A stretch of DNA of 64,000 nt from Hygrocybe punicea (Eukaryota; Basidiomycota; Agaricomycetes; Agaricales; Hygrophoraceae). Within the stretch, counting starts at the first letter, position 1. Each line of letters begins with the position of its first letter. This document shows, one piece after another, positions 1-11,006 of this stretch. The notes beneath the pieces were generated by a model. It was not told where the DNA came from. It searched no databases and saw nothing but the letters and a program-made list of their open reading frames with translations. The stretch lies in the NCBI GenBank assembly GCA_963556145.1, contig OY744463.1, positions 2,914,001 through 2,978,000 of the forward strand. The letters are read 5' to 3'. The translations under genes and the position numbers were made by a program.

Positions 1-396
1 ACCATTAGTCCCCGTTTCCCTTTAGTCAGAATCACTTTTTAATCCCTTCAAATGCTCGTCCACGTAGATCCTTAGCTTTTTATAGTTCACTTCATCGTCT
101 TTATCGTTGTTTCCGTATATTCGTTCATCGTTTCCGACCCGACCCGACCCGACCCGCCGTACCCGACATCGTCGGCATCGTCGGGTTCTTTACTATTTGT
201 CCGTTTTCACTCCGTTCATCGCCGGCTTCGTCGTTATTAGTCCAGTTTTACACGGCGGCTTTACTTTTACTAACATTCCCTTCTTTTACTTCTATTCCCG
301 ACACTGAATTATCCAGTCACTTCTACGCTGACACCTTCTGGTTAGGATCTTTATATTATTTCTTTATATAGTTCCGAAGCCACCAAGAACCCGCAT
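1..396. repeat. LTR-like fragment, second copy near 53355-53755
   Basis: About 385 bases resemble 53355-53755 in the same orientation: both begin around 'ttagtcccc.tttcc', carry a short GACCC/GACCT run and end near 'aaagccacc'. The composition resembles the 3' part of a basidiomycete LTR, but no internal region is attached here. The segment abuts the point where the hAT transposase gene loses its C-terminal half, so it may mark the breakpoint. Family assignment is inference. Confidence 0.5.
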
Positions 397-2230
397 CTAC
401 ATCGATGCCGGTGACATGCCTTCAATGAATTTCCCAGCGCCGATGTGGACAGAATGCTCCATGCAGCTGGAAGTAATCTTCAGTACTGTGCAAGCAAATA
501 CCAAAACGGATCTGGCTTACTGCACACGCCACGCAACAGGATCCCACCTTTCTTTGCCTGGATCCACAATGGCACCGAACGTCTTGAGTGCCCCATCATT
601 GTTCGGGGCATTGTCTGCTGTGAACCAACCAGCCTTCTCACGTACGCCGTAACGATCAACGGTGCGGACAAGAATGTGTCCCATGTTGCTCCCGGTGTGC
701 CTGCCCACAAACGGCGTAAATGCGAGTTGCTCGCTTTTGAGCTCCCATTGTTGCGGCTTGTCGTGTGGAGCATCAATGTAATGGCCTGTCACTGAAAGGT
801 ATGGATCCCCGTTCTCCAACGTCCACGTATCAAATGTGAATGAAACTTGGCCAGGAACAGTCTGCGGGGCATTCAGTTATATCACTGCATAGAAGATGCG
901 AAGTGCAGACCGTACCGCATGTTTGTCTCGGATCCTATCCTCAACATTCTGAGCCCTTTGTAAGATCTCAGCCTGGAGTTTAGTTCGGTGGGGAATTTCA
1001 GATTCTTGTAGTGCAGGACGGCAGTACCGTAGTAAGCGGCGAAACGGACCCTTGTCGGTGAGAGAGAATGCCTGTGGGTAGTTAGCCAATGCCAGCGTTG
1101 AAGCACAGACATACATACGTCATCCTCGGTCACCACAAGTTCCACAATGAAATCAAGCATGCCTTTCATAGTGAAGACTGGCATACGAGGTTCCTTTGCA
1201 ATGGCACCATCCAAAGTCCCTTGTTTCAGTTTGGAATCCTGAGCTGCCACTGGTATCGCACGATTGTTCATCGGAACATTGCGTTCAGTACATAATTTCT
1301 GGTAGAGTTTGAAATGGTCTGGGTGTCTGCACCGGGTATCAATGAGTGATCGCGCATGGTGCTTTGAACACTGACCTCCTGATGTGAGCGCGCAAGGTTG
1401 AAATGCCCCCAGTGAAAAAGGACTTGTGACACGACAGACCCGCTTTGTTACGAGCAGAGGGTGTTACTGACATCTGCGCATCGCAACAAAGACCAACATA
1501 CCGGCATACGCCACACCAGTGCCCATCCTCAGCCTCTCCAGTGTCCGGATTGACATTCTTCTCATGCATGAATATGAGATGAACATCGGCCGTGCGCTCA
1601 TCCTTTGAACGATCGGATTTGGTTCCTTGCTGCAAACAAACGTGAGTCCCAGTCAATATAATATTTTGCGAGACTCACCTTCCTGTCCTCATCACCCAAG
1701 GCCTTTGTATGTTCATATGCCGCATGAGGGTCTTCGTCTTCGTCTTCGTCCATATCTACATCCACCATGTTGTCCTCCTCGTACTCAGTATCATCAGGAT
1801 GCGAGGCAGATTTGCCCACATCTTCAGTAACCTCGGCATCAGTAACCTCAGGTTCAGTATCACCTTCGCTAGTGGAAGATAACACGCAGTGAGTCCAGCG
1901 ACGCACCGAGGCGCCGCGTTTAGCATTATGTGGAAGCTTGCGCTTGCGAGAATTGGTGACAGCATTGTCAGGGTCCTTCGCTCTGGCAGAGGGACGTGGC
2001 ACACGTTGAGAGCGACGTGCCCCAGCGACTTTGACAGCAGGAACTCGTTCAGAAGAGATAAACGTATCCAGGGTCGTTGGTTTCATGGACGAAATAGATG
2101 AATGCGAGGGTGCTGCTGTGAGGGGGCGACCGGGTCCAGAGATAGGAACATCGTCATCGGGGTCATTGTAGAAGGTGATCTGCTCAGCATCGAGAAGTTG
2201 TCCATCCTGGCCCACTGCGCAATCGGACAT
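397..2230 (-). pseudogene. hAT-family transposase, C-terminally truncated
   Basis: A minus-strand gene of six exons can be spliced with consistent phase: 2230-1679, 1629-1376, 1326-1119, 1071-916, 861-521, 466-397 (introns 47-54 nt). It gives 526 codons before a TAG. The N-terminal 180 residues are acidic/basic and disordered. A BED-type zinc finger follows (HWCGVC, then GGISTLRAHIRRH, HFKLYQ), then the hAT core with FTFDTWT and TADNAPNND, the region of the first catalytic aspartates. It stops just after CMEHSVHIGAGKFIEG, so the distal glutamate and hATC dimerisation region are absent. The missing part is replaced by the repeat at 1-396, so this is a truncated, non-functional copy. Start: ATG at 2230. 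Confidence 0.82.
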
Positions 2231-2289
2231 TTTGGTGAGAATGCTCGCAATTGTAAGAAGACACTAACCTTTTATCTTGCCCCTGGCCC

Positions 2290-2575
2290 GTAAGTTGAGA
2301 AAAGGGAAAGGCGAAAAAAAAGAGCCGAGTCGGCCGATGAGGACTGAACAAAAATCCAATACTCGGAGCTGAAATAGAGAAAATGTACATGAACAAAGAG
2401 CAGAGAGTCGACCTGAATGAAAATCCAATACTAGAATATGAAATAGAGCAAAGGGAAAGGCACGAAAAAAGAGCAGGGAGTTGGCCAGAACGAAAAATCC
2501 AATACTTGGATCTGAAATAGAGAAATTGGAAAGGCGCGAAAAAGGAGCAGAGTGTCGGCCGATGGACGCCATGAG
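2290..2575. repeat. ~70-bp degenerate minisatellite
   Basis: Three to four degenerate copies of a ~70-bp unit containing 'aaaaatccaatact' and 'gaaatagagaaa' (unit starts near 2351, 2420 and 2494; spacing 69 and 74). Lies directly upstream of the hAT start codon. No coding potential is seen. Confidence 0.65.
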
Positions 2576-2639
2576 GTACGCTAAGCCAAGAGGTGAGGGT
2601 GAAACATCTCAGTTGAAATTGGATATAGAGGATGAGTAG

Positions 2640-2881
2640 ACTTTACCTTGTTTGCGTTGGCCCATGGTGAGGTACACGCGTACAAATCACGTGGATTCGG
2701 AACCGGTTCATCGGTCCAGGATTGCCCAGAACCGGTTCTACTATTTGACCGGCATTGAGAACTGCGGACCGGACTGACCGGTCCAGTCCGGTCCCTGGGG
2801 ATTAAGTGGACCTGAACCCAGGTCCAGTTCAAGGCAGTTCAGGTTCGAACCCGGTCCACAAACTGAACCACGGCAACACTA
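2640..2881. mobile_element. Possible one-ended hAT MITE remnant
   Basis: The segment is rich in ACCGGTTC/GGACCGG motifs like the larger hAT-type elements at 6473 and 40817, and it ends in GGCAACACTA, the right terminus of the two complete MITEs below. I could not find the matching left terminus or target duplication, so the left boundary is arbitrary. Confidence 0.35.
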
Positions 2882-3437
2882 ATGGATGTACTTGCTCTTT
2901 CAGCAAGAGTTTGTCATCTCTGTTTCATTTGCGAAATATGGCTGGTGATCATTCATTCTCTCAAGTCTGTTTGGTGCCATTTCTCGACTGACCTGCAAGG
3001 CCTAGGGGATTAGCATCATCGGCAAGATTTCACCTGATGAGTTTGATTGCACTAGTGAGGTGGCGGGATGTCCAACAAAGGGGGGCGAGGCCAGGGACGT
3101 TGAATATGTGTGTGCATATGGTGGAGTGATGTGGTGCAGCATGGGGAGCTCGAACGTGGTGGGGACAGCTCGCACAGACTTGTGAGTGGCAATGGAGGGT
3201 GCTGGGATGTGGTACAAGGCAGCAGGCGGTCCAACGCAGGTGGGAGAGGCTGTGGGTGTCGACTTGCTGGAGGCATGAGGTGGGTTGGCACGACTGGTGG
3301 CTGCGTCATCCAAATGGCGTGGGAACGGCTTGTTAAGGGCACTGAAGGCGAATGTTGGGGCATATGAATGCATAGGGGGTGGTTCCTGGTGAGGAGAGAG
3401 GCTGGGTGACATGGGTACGCACACTTGGCATTGCGGG
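2882..3437. other. Unannotated spacer
   Basis: Contains only overlapping short ORFs in G-rich, low-complexity sequence. No intron-bearing gene, repeat boundary or RNA gene was recognised. Confidence 0.4.
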
Positions 3438-3638
3438 TAGTGTTGCCTAACCTCAGCTGGTCAGAAAAAGCTGATTCTGGTCCCCACTTTTTGGTGCACA
3501 ACCAGCTTTCTCACTGACTGATATTTGGTAGCTATGGTCTATAGCTACCAAATACCAGTCAGTGAGAAAGCTGGTTGTGCACCAAAAAATCAGGACCAGG
3601 ATCAGCTTTTTCTGACCAGCCAAGTCCAGGCAACACTA
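3438..3638. mobile_element. hAT MITE, 201-bp foldback
   Basis: Near-perfect hairpin element. The left arm runs from TAGTGTTGCC to the centre near 3538 and the right arm is its reverse complement ending GGCAACACTA. Flanks are ATTGCGGG (3430-3437) and GTTGCGGG (3639-3646), an 8-bp target duplication with one mismatch. TAGTG termini and 8-bp duplication indicate the hAT superfamily. No coding capacity. Confidence 0.85.
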
Positions 3639-3828
3639 GTTGCGGGTCCTGGAATTCGACGGGGTTGGTCCACCACGGCGATGATAACATGTGTGGGGGT
3701 GCTGGGGCCTGTACGGATGCATAAAACGTGGCCTGTGGGCATAGGACGCTGCAGCAGGTGCTGCTAGCCCTAGGACCCCGGAGACCCTTAGCCAGTAGAT
3801 TCCCTTTCCTGTAGTAGCTTAGTCATCA
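3639..3828. repeat. Host repeat carrying the Helitron target
   Basis: Positions about 3746-3828 match 10831-10910 ('gcaggtgctgctagcc' through 'gtagcttagtcatca'). The continuation of the same repeat resumes at 8267 after the Helitron. I see no gene. Confidence 0.6.
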
Positions 3829-3860
3829 CTAGTGGGGTGTGGGCCATTGCTTTGCATGGC
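3829..3860 (-). other. Helitron 3' terminus (CTAG plus hairpin)
   Basis: Read on the minus strand: a GCCAT/ATGGC stem with an additional GC/GC inner pair, a 10-nt spacer and CTAG, followed by the host T. This is the arrangement known for Helitron 3' ends. Confidence 0.72.
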
Positions 3861-5244
3861 AGGTTACTCGTCCCTTTTTAGTAATGAGAGAATAAGTGGA
3901 TACAAATCATACAGTATTATGATGCTGCTATGATAATCAATATTTGCAAAGTTATTAATATTTCCTTTATTATTACATACTGATGCCATTCAGATACCAT
4001 TCAGATACCATACTACAATGATATAGCTTTCATAATTGATTATACCCTGTTCCTTCCAATTTGTCATAATGCAATATCAGATCCCAAATTGGCATCTTTC
4101 ATATCAAGTTTGCAGTTTTCATGCTGGCATATATACAACTAATTTACTACTCTATCAGTAGTCATAGTTACTCTGTGAAAGTTTTACAGAATACATAGTA
4201 AGTATATCCAGAAACTCTAAGTATCTGAATTATTTGTTGGGTCAAGAATGACCTCCTGTGAGTATGGTAGAAATAAACACATGTACAATGACACCAACTG
4301 CACTTGTATTGGAACCACTTTGATAAGATCACTGGGTTTGATGATACCAGAATCAACAAGATGACTGGTTCAGCTTGTGCACTAGCAATGCTTCCGATTC
4401 ATGAAGCTGTGAAGTTGGTGACACAATGTTCTTGTGTAACAGTTTGATCAGTGTTGAACACCTGAACCAATTCCAGCACACATGATGAAGATAGGTGTGA
4501 TATGCATGAATGGAATTTATGGAACAGACAGTGTCTGTTGCACTGCAATGCTGCATACTGTGTCTGGGACACTGGCCCAATGATTTACTGAAATCCATTC
4601 AGCCTGTTTTACCAGTATTGATAATGTATTAAGTATGAGGTGCATTGCAAGGATATGTAGCACTTGTACAGACCCATCCAATATACAGGTCATACTATTA
4701 TGTCTACAATGGGATTGCTGAGGGTTGAAGGTGGAACATTGTATTATACCTCTTTGACAAGAAATCACTGCTTGCATTGGGAATGATTTCAATGTGCATA
4801 TTATATATGACTCACTGGATGCAAGCCATAGTATTTCAACTCAAAATATCTTGAAGTTATCTGGAAATTAATCCATGTTACTTTAATACAACATTGTGAA
4901 AAAAGATTTAAAAACCTTCTAAATAATGTCAGTTCGTTTTAAAGGAAGTGATCATAAAAGTATCTTGAGTGCTATCTTAAAAGAAATACAATTTCATAGT
5001 CTTTAAACATCTTGGTTTTCTTATAATGTTTATCATATCTTTATGATACCTATCTCAGAAATGTACAAAAAATATGCACTAAATATGTAAATGTTCTCTG
5101 CAAATGACATGTTAAAATAATATGGATTAATTTCCAGGCAATTTCAAGATATTTTTATTAGAAATATTATGGCTTGCATCCAGTGACTGCAACACAGACA
5201 CATCTGATATAATGTGTGTACAATTGTGGGTGGAAGGGGAATGC

Positions 5245-5960
5245 ATCAGAAAAAGGCTGGGACATCTACTGAACACTGACTGAACACTTTCGACCTGTAC
5301 AATGAGTAGTCAATGTTTGCATTAATGATAATTCTAATACACATTGTACATGTAGCTACACAACAGATACATCGAATATGTTGTTCGTACAACTATTTGT
5401 GCAAGGGGAATGCCCCGGATGATACATCGAGAAGGCTGGGACATCAACCGAACACTTTACCGAACATACTGAACACTTTGGACCTCTTCAACGAGTAGTC
5501 AATGTTTGCCTTAATGATAATTCTAATACACATTGTACATGTAGCTACACAACAGATACATCGAATACGTTGTTCGTACAACAATTTGTGCAAGGGAAAT
5601 GCCACAGATGAGAGCTGGGACATCAACCGAACACCTTACCGAACATACCGAACACTTTGGACCTCTTCAACGAGTAGTCAATGTTTGCCTTAATGATAAT
5701 TCTAATACACATTGTACATGTAGCTACACAACAGATACATCGAATACGTTGTTCATACAACAATTTGTGCAAGGGAAATGCCACAGATGAAGGCTGGGAC
5801 ATCAACCGAACACCTTACCGAACATACCAAACACTTTGGACCTGTTCGACAAGTAGTCAATGCTTGCATTAATATTAATTCTAGTACACATTGTACATGT
5901 AGCTACACTACAGACACATCGAATACATTGTTCATATGACTATTTGTGCAAGGGGAATGC
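5245..5960. repeat. ~179-bp tandem repeat, four units
   Basis: Four units start near 5313, 5502, 5681 and 5860 (spacing 189, 179, 179). Each contains 'acattgtacatgtagctac', 'caagggaaatgcc' and 'gctgggacatcaaccgaac'. Short ORFs in all frames are shadows of the repeat. It lies within the Helitron and grades into the 82-bp array. Confidence 0.85.
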
Positions 5961-6119
5961 CCCACATGCAGGCTGCGGCATCTTTGGTGTGTTTGGTGGA
6001 TGTGTTCGGTGTTGTATACCTAGTCATACCGGTCGATGGACATCCACCAAACATGTACACCAAACACACCGGATGTGTTTGGTGTAGTATACCTAGTCAT
6101 ATTGGCTTACCAACATCCA

Positions 6120-6472
6120 CCGAACATGTCAACTGAACACACCGGTTCAACATGTTCGATGTGTTCAGTGTAGTATATCTGGTTATACCAGTGTACTGAC
6201 ATGCACCGAACATGTCCACCGAACATGTTCGATGTGTTCGGTGTCGTATATCTGGTCATACCAGTTTACTGACATGCACCGAACATCTTCACCGCACACA
6301 CCGAACATGTTCGATGTGTTCGGTGTAGTATATCTGGTCATACCAGTTTACTGACCTGCACCGAACATGTCCACCGAACACACCGAACATGTTCGATGTG
6401 TTTGGTGCCATATATCTGGTCATACTAGTTTACTGACATGCACCGAACATGTCCACCAAACACACTGAACAT
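6120..6472. repeat. 82-bp palindromic minisatellite, left part
   Basis: Unit starts (catgttcgat) at 6151, 6224, 6306 and 6388; the standard spacing is 82 bp and one unit is 73 bp. Each unit contains an imperfect palindrome built from CACCGAACA and TGTTCGGTG around a central AACATGTT. It is interrupted at 6473 by a hAT-type element and continues after the gap. Confidence 0.88.
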
Positions 6473-7297
6473 TAGGGTTTGAAAGTCCGGTCCGGTCCGG
6501 TTTTTTGACAAATTTTCAAAAGACCGCAACCGGAACCGGTTGCCATAACACCACAAGATGGCACAACCTAGACTCAACCGCTCAGAACCGGTCTCTTGCG
6601 GTTCAGTTGCTGTCTTCTAACCTGATTTAACTGGTCCTTCCATTAACCGGTTGCTAAACCAGTTGAAACCGGTCAGAACCGAAGTAAATACAATAAATAA
6701 CAACTAATGTATTAACAATAAATAACAACTAATGTATTAAATTTTAATAAATAAAGTTGGCGGCCACGATTATGAGCACGTCGGTGATCGCGTTGGGCGC
6801 ACGGGTAGGCGCAGACGCGTTGGCCGCTCTGTTGGGTGCGTGGGTGGTTGTGGACGCGTTGGCGCGTTGGCGGCATGTTGGCGGCCCTGTTGCTGGTGTT
6901 GTGGTGGGTGCCCAACACGGCCATCCTCCGAGTCCCGGTTACCTCGCGGTTGCAGCGCCAACGTTGATTGACGTGGCGGTGCGCATCCGCGAGGTATGTT
7001 GGGGGTTGGTGGTGGGATGGCCGTGGCCGTCGTCATGGTCGTGGTCGTGGTTGTTGTTGTCGTTGCGGTCGTGGTGGTCGTGGTTGTGACGGTCATTGTC
7101 TGCGTTGTGGTGGTGATGGTGGTGGTGGTGGTGGTGGTGGTGGTGATGTTCGTGGTTGATGTTGTTATTGTCGTCGTCCCATTTGGAGGGCCGTGGGTGT
7201 TGTTGTTGTCGTCGGGGTGGTGGTGGTGATGGCCGTCGTTGTCATCCTCGTCCTCGCCGCCTGTCGTCCTCGTTGGGTGCTTGTGTTGTTTGTGTTG
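6473..7297 (-). mobile_element. hAT-type non-autonomous element, cut by gap
   Basis: Begins TAGGGTTTGAAAGTCC and is the reverse complement of the complete 1459-bp element at 40817-42275, including the GGTCCGGTCCGG subterminus, the 25-bp repeat (two units here, six there) and the GT-rich interior. It was inserted in the 82-bp satellite (left flank CTGAACAT). The other terminus falls in the N gap. Confidence 0.8.
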
Positions 7298-7397
7298 NNN
7301 NNNNNNNNNNNNNNNNNNNNNNNNNNNNNNNNNNNNNNNNNNNNNNNNNNNNNNNNNNNNNNNNNNNNNNNNNNNNNNNNNNNNNNNNNNNNNNNNN
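7298..7397. other. Assembly gap (100 N)
   Basis: Exactly 100 N, which looks like a placeholder of unknown true size. By comparison with the complete copy at 40817-42275, several hundred bases of the hAT-type element and possibly satellite units are missing. Confidence 0.9.
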
Positions 7398-7760
7398 AGT
7401 TTACTGACATGCACTGAACATGTCCACCAAACACACCAAACATGTTCGATGTGTTCGGTGTAGTATATCTGGTCATACCAGTTTACTGACATGCACCGAA
7501 CATCTTCACCGAACACACCGAACATGTTCAATGTGTTCAGTGTAGTATATCTGGTCATACCAGTTCACTGACCTGCACCGAACATGTCCACCAAACACAC
7601 CGAACATGTTCGATGTGTTCGGTGTCATATATCTGGTCATACTAGTTTACTGACATGCACCGAACATGTCCACAGAACACACTGAACATGTTCGATGTGT
7701 TCGGTGTCATATATCCGGTCACACCAGTTTACTTACATGCACTGAACATGTCCACCAAAA
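7398..7760. repeat. 82-bp palindromic minisatellite, right part
   Basis: Continuation of the array: unit starts at 7441, 7523, 7605 and 7687, all exactly 82 bp apart. The last unit degenerates near 7760. Confidence 0.88.
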
Positions 7761-8039
7761 CACCATACAGATGTTTGTGCAAACAACTGCACCAGATTAA
7801 AGCTGGGACACCTACCAAACACTCACCGCACACATTTGGACCTGTGTGACAAGTGTACAATGGACACTGTTTGACCTCATTTCATTATCAACAATTCTAT
7901 TACACACAGTAGATGTGGCTACATGACAGATACCACTGACATATTGTTCATTCATACACGGCACATTGCATTATGAATGCATGTGATCATTATCAGAAAC
8001 CAATTGCAATTGCAATACCAACATGATATAACACCACCC

Positions 8040-8266
8040 ATTTCCAAATTGGCTGCTGTGATCCGGCTGCCTTATTGTTCTTGCTGATTGGGACAACAAA
8101 TTCTCACACTCAACTCCGCCCAGTCACACGGTTTCATAATTATTCCCAGGGCTTCAAAATTGTTCCGACAGTTTCACAAAATTGTTCCCACGGCTTGGCA
8201 AATTAGAGTCTGACCCTGAGTTTGAGAATCCACCGTATAGAACGATTCCCTTATAGGGACTCGTAA
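8040..8266 (-). repeat. Helitron 5' terminal region
   Basis: About 225 bases conserved with 54389-54600 and 59571-59790 in the opposite orientation, including the GAACGATTCCCTTATAGGG end and 'gccgtgggaacaatttt'. Conservation at one end only, with no inverted partner, supports a Helitron terminus over a TIR. Confidence 0.75.
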
Positions 8267-8365
8267 TCCTTGGGTTTCCTCAGCTTTCCCCTCCCAGCCG
8301 CGGCTCCCCCTGAGCTCTTCCCTGAGGTCCAGAGATTCCCCCTCCAACGTGGTGATGAGAGAGAT
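8267..8365. repeat. ~100-bp duplicate of 10914-11006
   Basis: 'ccttgggtttcctcagcttt' through 'attccccctccaacg' recurs at 10914-11006 with few differences. It is the right-hand part of the host repeat split by the Helitron. Confidence 0.75.
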
Positions 8366-8651
8366 TCGAGCCACGCACCCGTAGGACCAGATCTCGAAAG
8401 GATCAAAAGACAAAATTTCGAATATTGAAGGAATTCAACCAGGAACCCAACAGGACGCGCAAACGAAGCGCGAAAACACATCAGAATTAACAGCATCCCC
8501 TCGCCCATCTCATTTATACTCGGTCTCATCTATTTCTCGTTGTTCCCTCAATTTCTCGTCTTCAAATTTGGTCCAACTTTATTTTCACGCGCCCGATTTT
8601 TGTTTTTAATTTTACTCCCGTTTATCCATTCGAACATCAGACTTCTACACT

Positions 8652-9299
8652 ATGGCACCCAAAACATGAAACCCCAAGGTTATCAAGACGGAAAAAGAAC
8701 TCCACGCCGAACGCGATGCGCGGATACTCGAACTGCAAAAACGGTTAGCGGACGAACGCGAGGAGAAAGAGAAAAACGCGGGGAAAATGACGAAGGAAAA
8801 GATGAGACAGAAAGAAAAACAAGCACGACGAGTACTCCGTCGTACAACGGAAGGTACGCACCTCGAGACAACAGCCCAGGACTCACCACAGGCAGAGAAC
8901 ACGTGACCAACGACGAACACGAAGTCGTTCGCGTCCCCCGTGCTACCAACCGCGTCCCAGGTCCCCACAACGTTGACGGCACCCCCGTTTGCCACGTCAC
9001 CAACCCCAGCATCGTCAGCACGCATGCCAACAACGGCCACAAAACCATTCGCATCCCCCGTTCTACCAACGGCGTCCCAAGTCCCCACAATGTCAACGGG
9101 AACCCGTCTCCCATTTCACAGGCCCCAACGCAGCCTGCACGCGCCCCAACAAGCCCGCCATCGTCCAACGCGACCGCCACGTCACCACTTGCCCAAACGT
9201 CGCCGCTGCCGCGTATGCAACCAACGGCACCCCAAAACGCAACAGGGATACCCAGAACGCCCCACTCACAGCCCCATCGTCCAGCCCCGTCGCTGTTGA
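8652..9299 (+). pseudogene. Coiled-coil / Pro-Thr-rich protein, decayed
   Basis: From ATG 8652 one frame is open to 9299 except for TGA at 8667-8669 and 8904-8906. The first part is a charged helix (EKELHAERDARILELQKRL, then K/E/R-rich) followed by a long P/T/A-rich tract with an imperfect ~121-bp internal duplication (about 8926-8990 and 9047-9110). Both stops would be Arg if CGA had become TGA. I do not recognise the family; a retroelement gag-like or plain low-complexity protein is possible. Confidence 0.45.
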
Positions 9300-10199
9300 C
9301 CCAAGGACAGCCAACGTGAGCAACCGCATACGCAAACGAACCCCAGTCCAGCCCAGCTGCCGCAACGTCACCAATGAACGCGATGCCCCGTGAAGCACCA
9401 CTGGCACCCCAGCTGCAATCCCAACGTACGGCCCCGCCCCCGTTGACCCAGAAACCACGGACGCCAATGCCGGTGTGTACAAACGTGCCCCAGCCAAACC
9501 CATCCGCGACCGCCATGTCACCACCAACGCCGACGTGTCGATACACGCCCCACACCCCATTACCACCCCAGAACGCGTCGATAAAACCCACACCACGCCC
9601 CCGAAGTCCAACGACACCCCAAAATGCGTCGACCACGCCCCAAAACGTGTCGAAAAGAGCCCTAGAGACGCCCCGTGCGCCAGTTGTGCCCCAGGGCGCC
9701 CCGCGAACGCGAACAGAGACGCCCCAGGCCCCCTACACGCCCCAAAACGCGCCGCAAGTGGCCCCACAGACGCCCCATACCTGAACGAAACCCCAGAACA
9801 CCTCGCAAACGCACCCTGGCGCACCCCAACGTGATATACCACCCCCCCAAGCGCTACCATCGGCCCCCGTTTTTCTATCTCAGCTTAGTATATATAAACG
9901 CGATTTTTCAGACTTATGCACAGGTGCTCGACTGTGGAGCAGCACCCACCGCCGTAACCATCGCCTGTTACCCCAACGCCACGCCCGTCACCCGTTTCCT
10001 GGCCCAGCCGTACAGCCCCCTCGCCAACCAGTCCCCACCGAGATTACTCCACCAGTCACACCGCCCCCATGACTTGTTGATGCAGGTACCCAGACCACAC
10101 AGGACGAACTGCCACCATCTTTGCGATATGAACTAACCTGAACAGACCTTGCCCAAGCCCTCGATATAGCAGTCCCATCGAATTTCGGCCGACTTTGCC
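9300..10199. other. C-rich low-complexity sequence
   Basis: Strongly strand-asymmetric C/A-rich sequence to about 9850 keeps all frames open and yields long overlapping ORFs on both strands that I regard as artefacts. 'tatatataaa' near 9890 could be a TATA element, but no gene downstream is recognised. Confidence 0.4.
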
Positions 10200-10207
10200 A
10201 TATAGCC

Positions 10208-10578
10208 TAGTGTTGCCACGACTATAGCCGATGTTTTTTGAAAAATTGCCTTTTTAGGCCAGTAAAATTAGCTAAAATTATGAAAATATTTGAGGAGATG
10301 GGCAAAGCCAAAAGCTGAGGGGTCACTTAAGGGTGCTAAGAATTTGGTGCTCAATCTTCAGAGTTATTCAACCATAGCTGTTGAGTCTAGTCAGCTACAG
10401 TCCAACAGCTATCCTTGAATAACTCTGAAAATTGAGCCCCAAATTCTTAGCACCCTTAAGTGACCCCTCAGCTTTTGGCTTTGCCCATCTCCTCAAATAT
10501 TTTCATAATTTTAGCTAATTTTACTAGCTTAAAACAGCAATTTTTCAAAAAACATCAGCTATAGTCGTGGCAACACTA
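10208..10578. mobile_element. hAT MITE, 371-bp foldback
   Basis: Nearly full-length palindrome with termini TAGTGTTGCCACGACTATAG and its reverse complement. Flanking 8-bp target duplication ATATAGCC is perfect (10200-10207 and 10579-10586). Same terminal motif as the 201-bp MITE at 3438. Confidence 0.92.
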
Positions 10579-10830
10579 ATATAGCCAGGCTTACATGGGG
10601 ATCAGACCAGGATCCACAATTTACGAAACTACTAGGTCTCCCACGCAACCACAGGACGTTTTTGGAGGTTTTGGTTGAGATGATGCACCCTTTCAGGAGT
10701 GACCCAGATCCCGTTTTTGCACCAGTTCTGGTCCCAGTAGTAGTGAGGATAGTAGAGGATTGGGTAGAGTTTTGTGGAGGATGAGATGCAGGAGATGTGT
10801 GCAAGGGCGCACACCATTGTGGAGGGGGGT

Positions 10831-11006
10831 ATCTGCAGCAGGTGCTGCTAGCCCTAGGACCCCAGAGACCCTTAGCCAGTAGATTCCCTTTCCTGTAGTA
10901 GCTTAGTCATCATCCTTGGGTTTCCTCAGCTTTCCCCTCCCAGCCGCGGCTCCCCCTGAGCTCTTCCCTGAGGTCCGGAGATTCCCCCTCCAACGCGTGG
11001 GGAGGT
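10831..11006. repeat. Intact host repeat = empty Helitron site
   Basis: Contiguous copy of the two half-repeats found at 3746-3828 and 8267-8365. Across 10907-10920 it reads 'gtcatcatccttggg', the sequence expected before Helitron insertion between A and T. Confidence 0.8.

Larger units (their letters stand above)
3829..8266 (-). mobile_element. Helitron-like element, non-autonomous
   Basis: On the minus strand the element starts TTACGAGTCCCTATAAGGG (8266) and ends in CTAG (3829-3832), a CTRR terminus. A hairpin (GCCAT...ATGGC, 3843-3860) stands 10 nt inside that end. It sits between A and T with no target duplication, and the uninterrupted target is present at 10907-10920. The 5' end has an internal TCCCT..AGGGA palindrome; the canonical 5' TC is absent. 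No RepHel gene is present. The interior holds AT-rich sequence, two tandem arrays, a hAT-type insertion and the assembly gap. Two further copies of the 5' end lie at 54389 and 59571. Confidence 0.75.

Noticed and set aside
3438..3638. TA target duplication suggesting Tc1/mariner MITEs (also 10208-10578)
   Set aside because: Extending the termini to TAGTG...CACTA reveals 8-bp duplications (ATTGCGGG/GTTGCGGG and ATATAGCC), which fit hAT.
5313..6087. Series of similar ~63-aa ORFs, like a tandem gene family
   Set aside because: They follow the 179-bp repeat in both strands and have no start context or composition typical of genes.
6757..7297. Gly/Val-rich and His/Thr-rich ORFs, repeated at 41340-41890
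   Set aside because: Products of GTG/CAC low-complexity sequence inside a non-autonomous hAT-type element.
5245..7760. CRISPR-like regular array
   Set aside because: Units are contiguous tandem repeats without unique spacers, in a eukaryotic genome.
8683..9860. Long overlapping ORFs on both strands (up to 317 aa)
   Set aside because: They result from strongly biased C-rich sequence lacking stops; only one plus frame shows gene-like coiled-coil composition.
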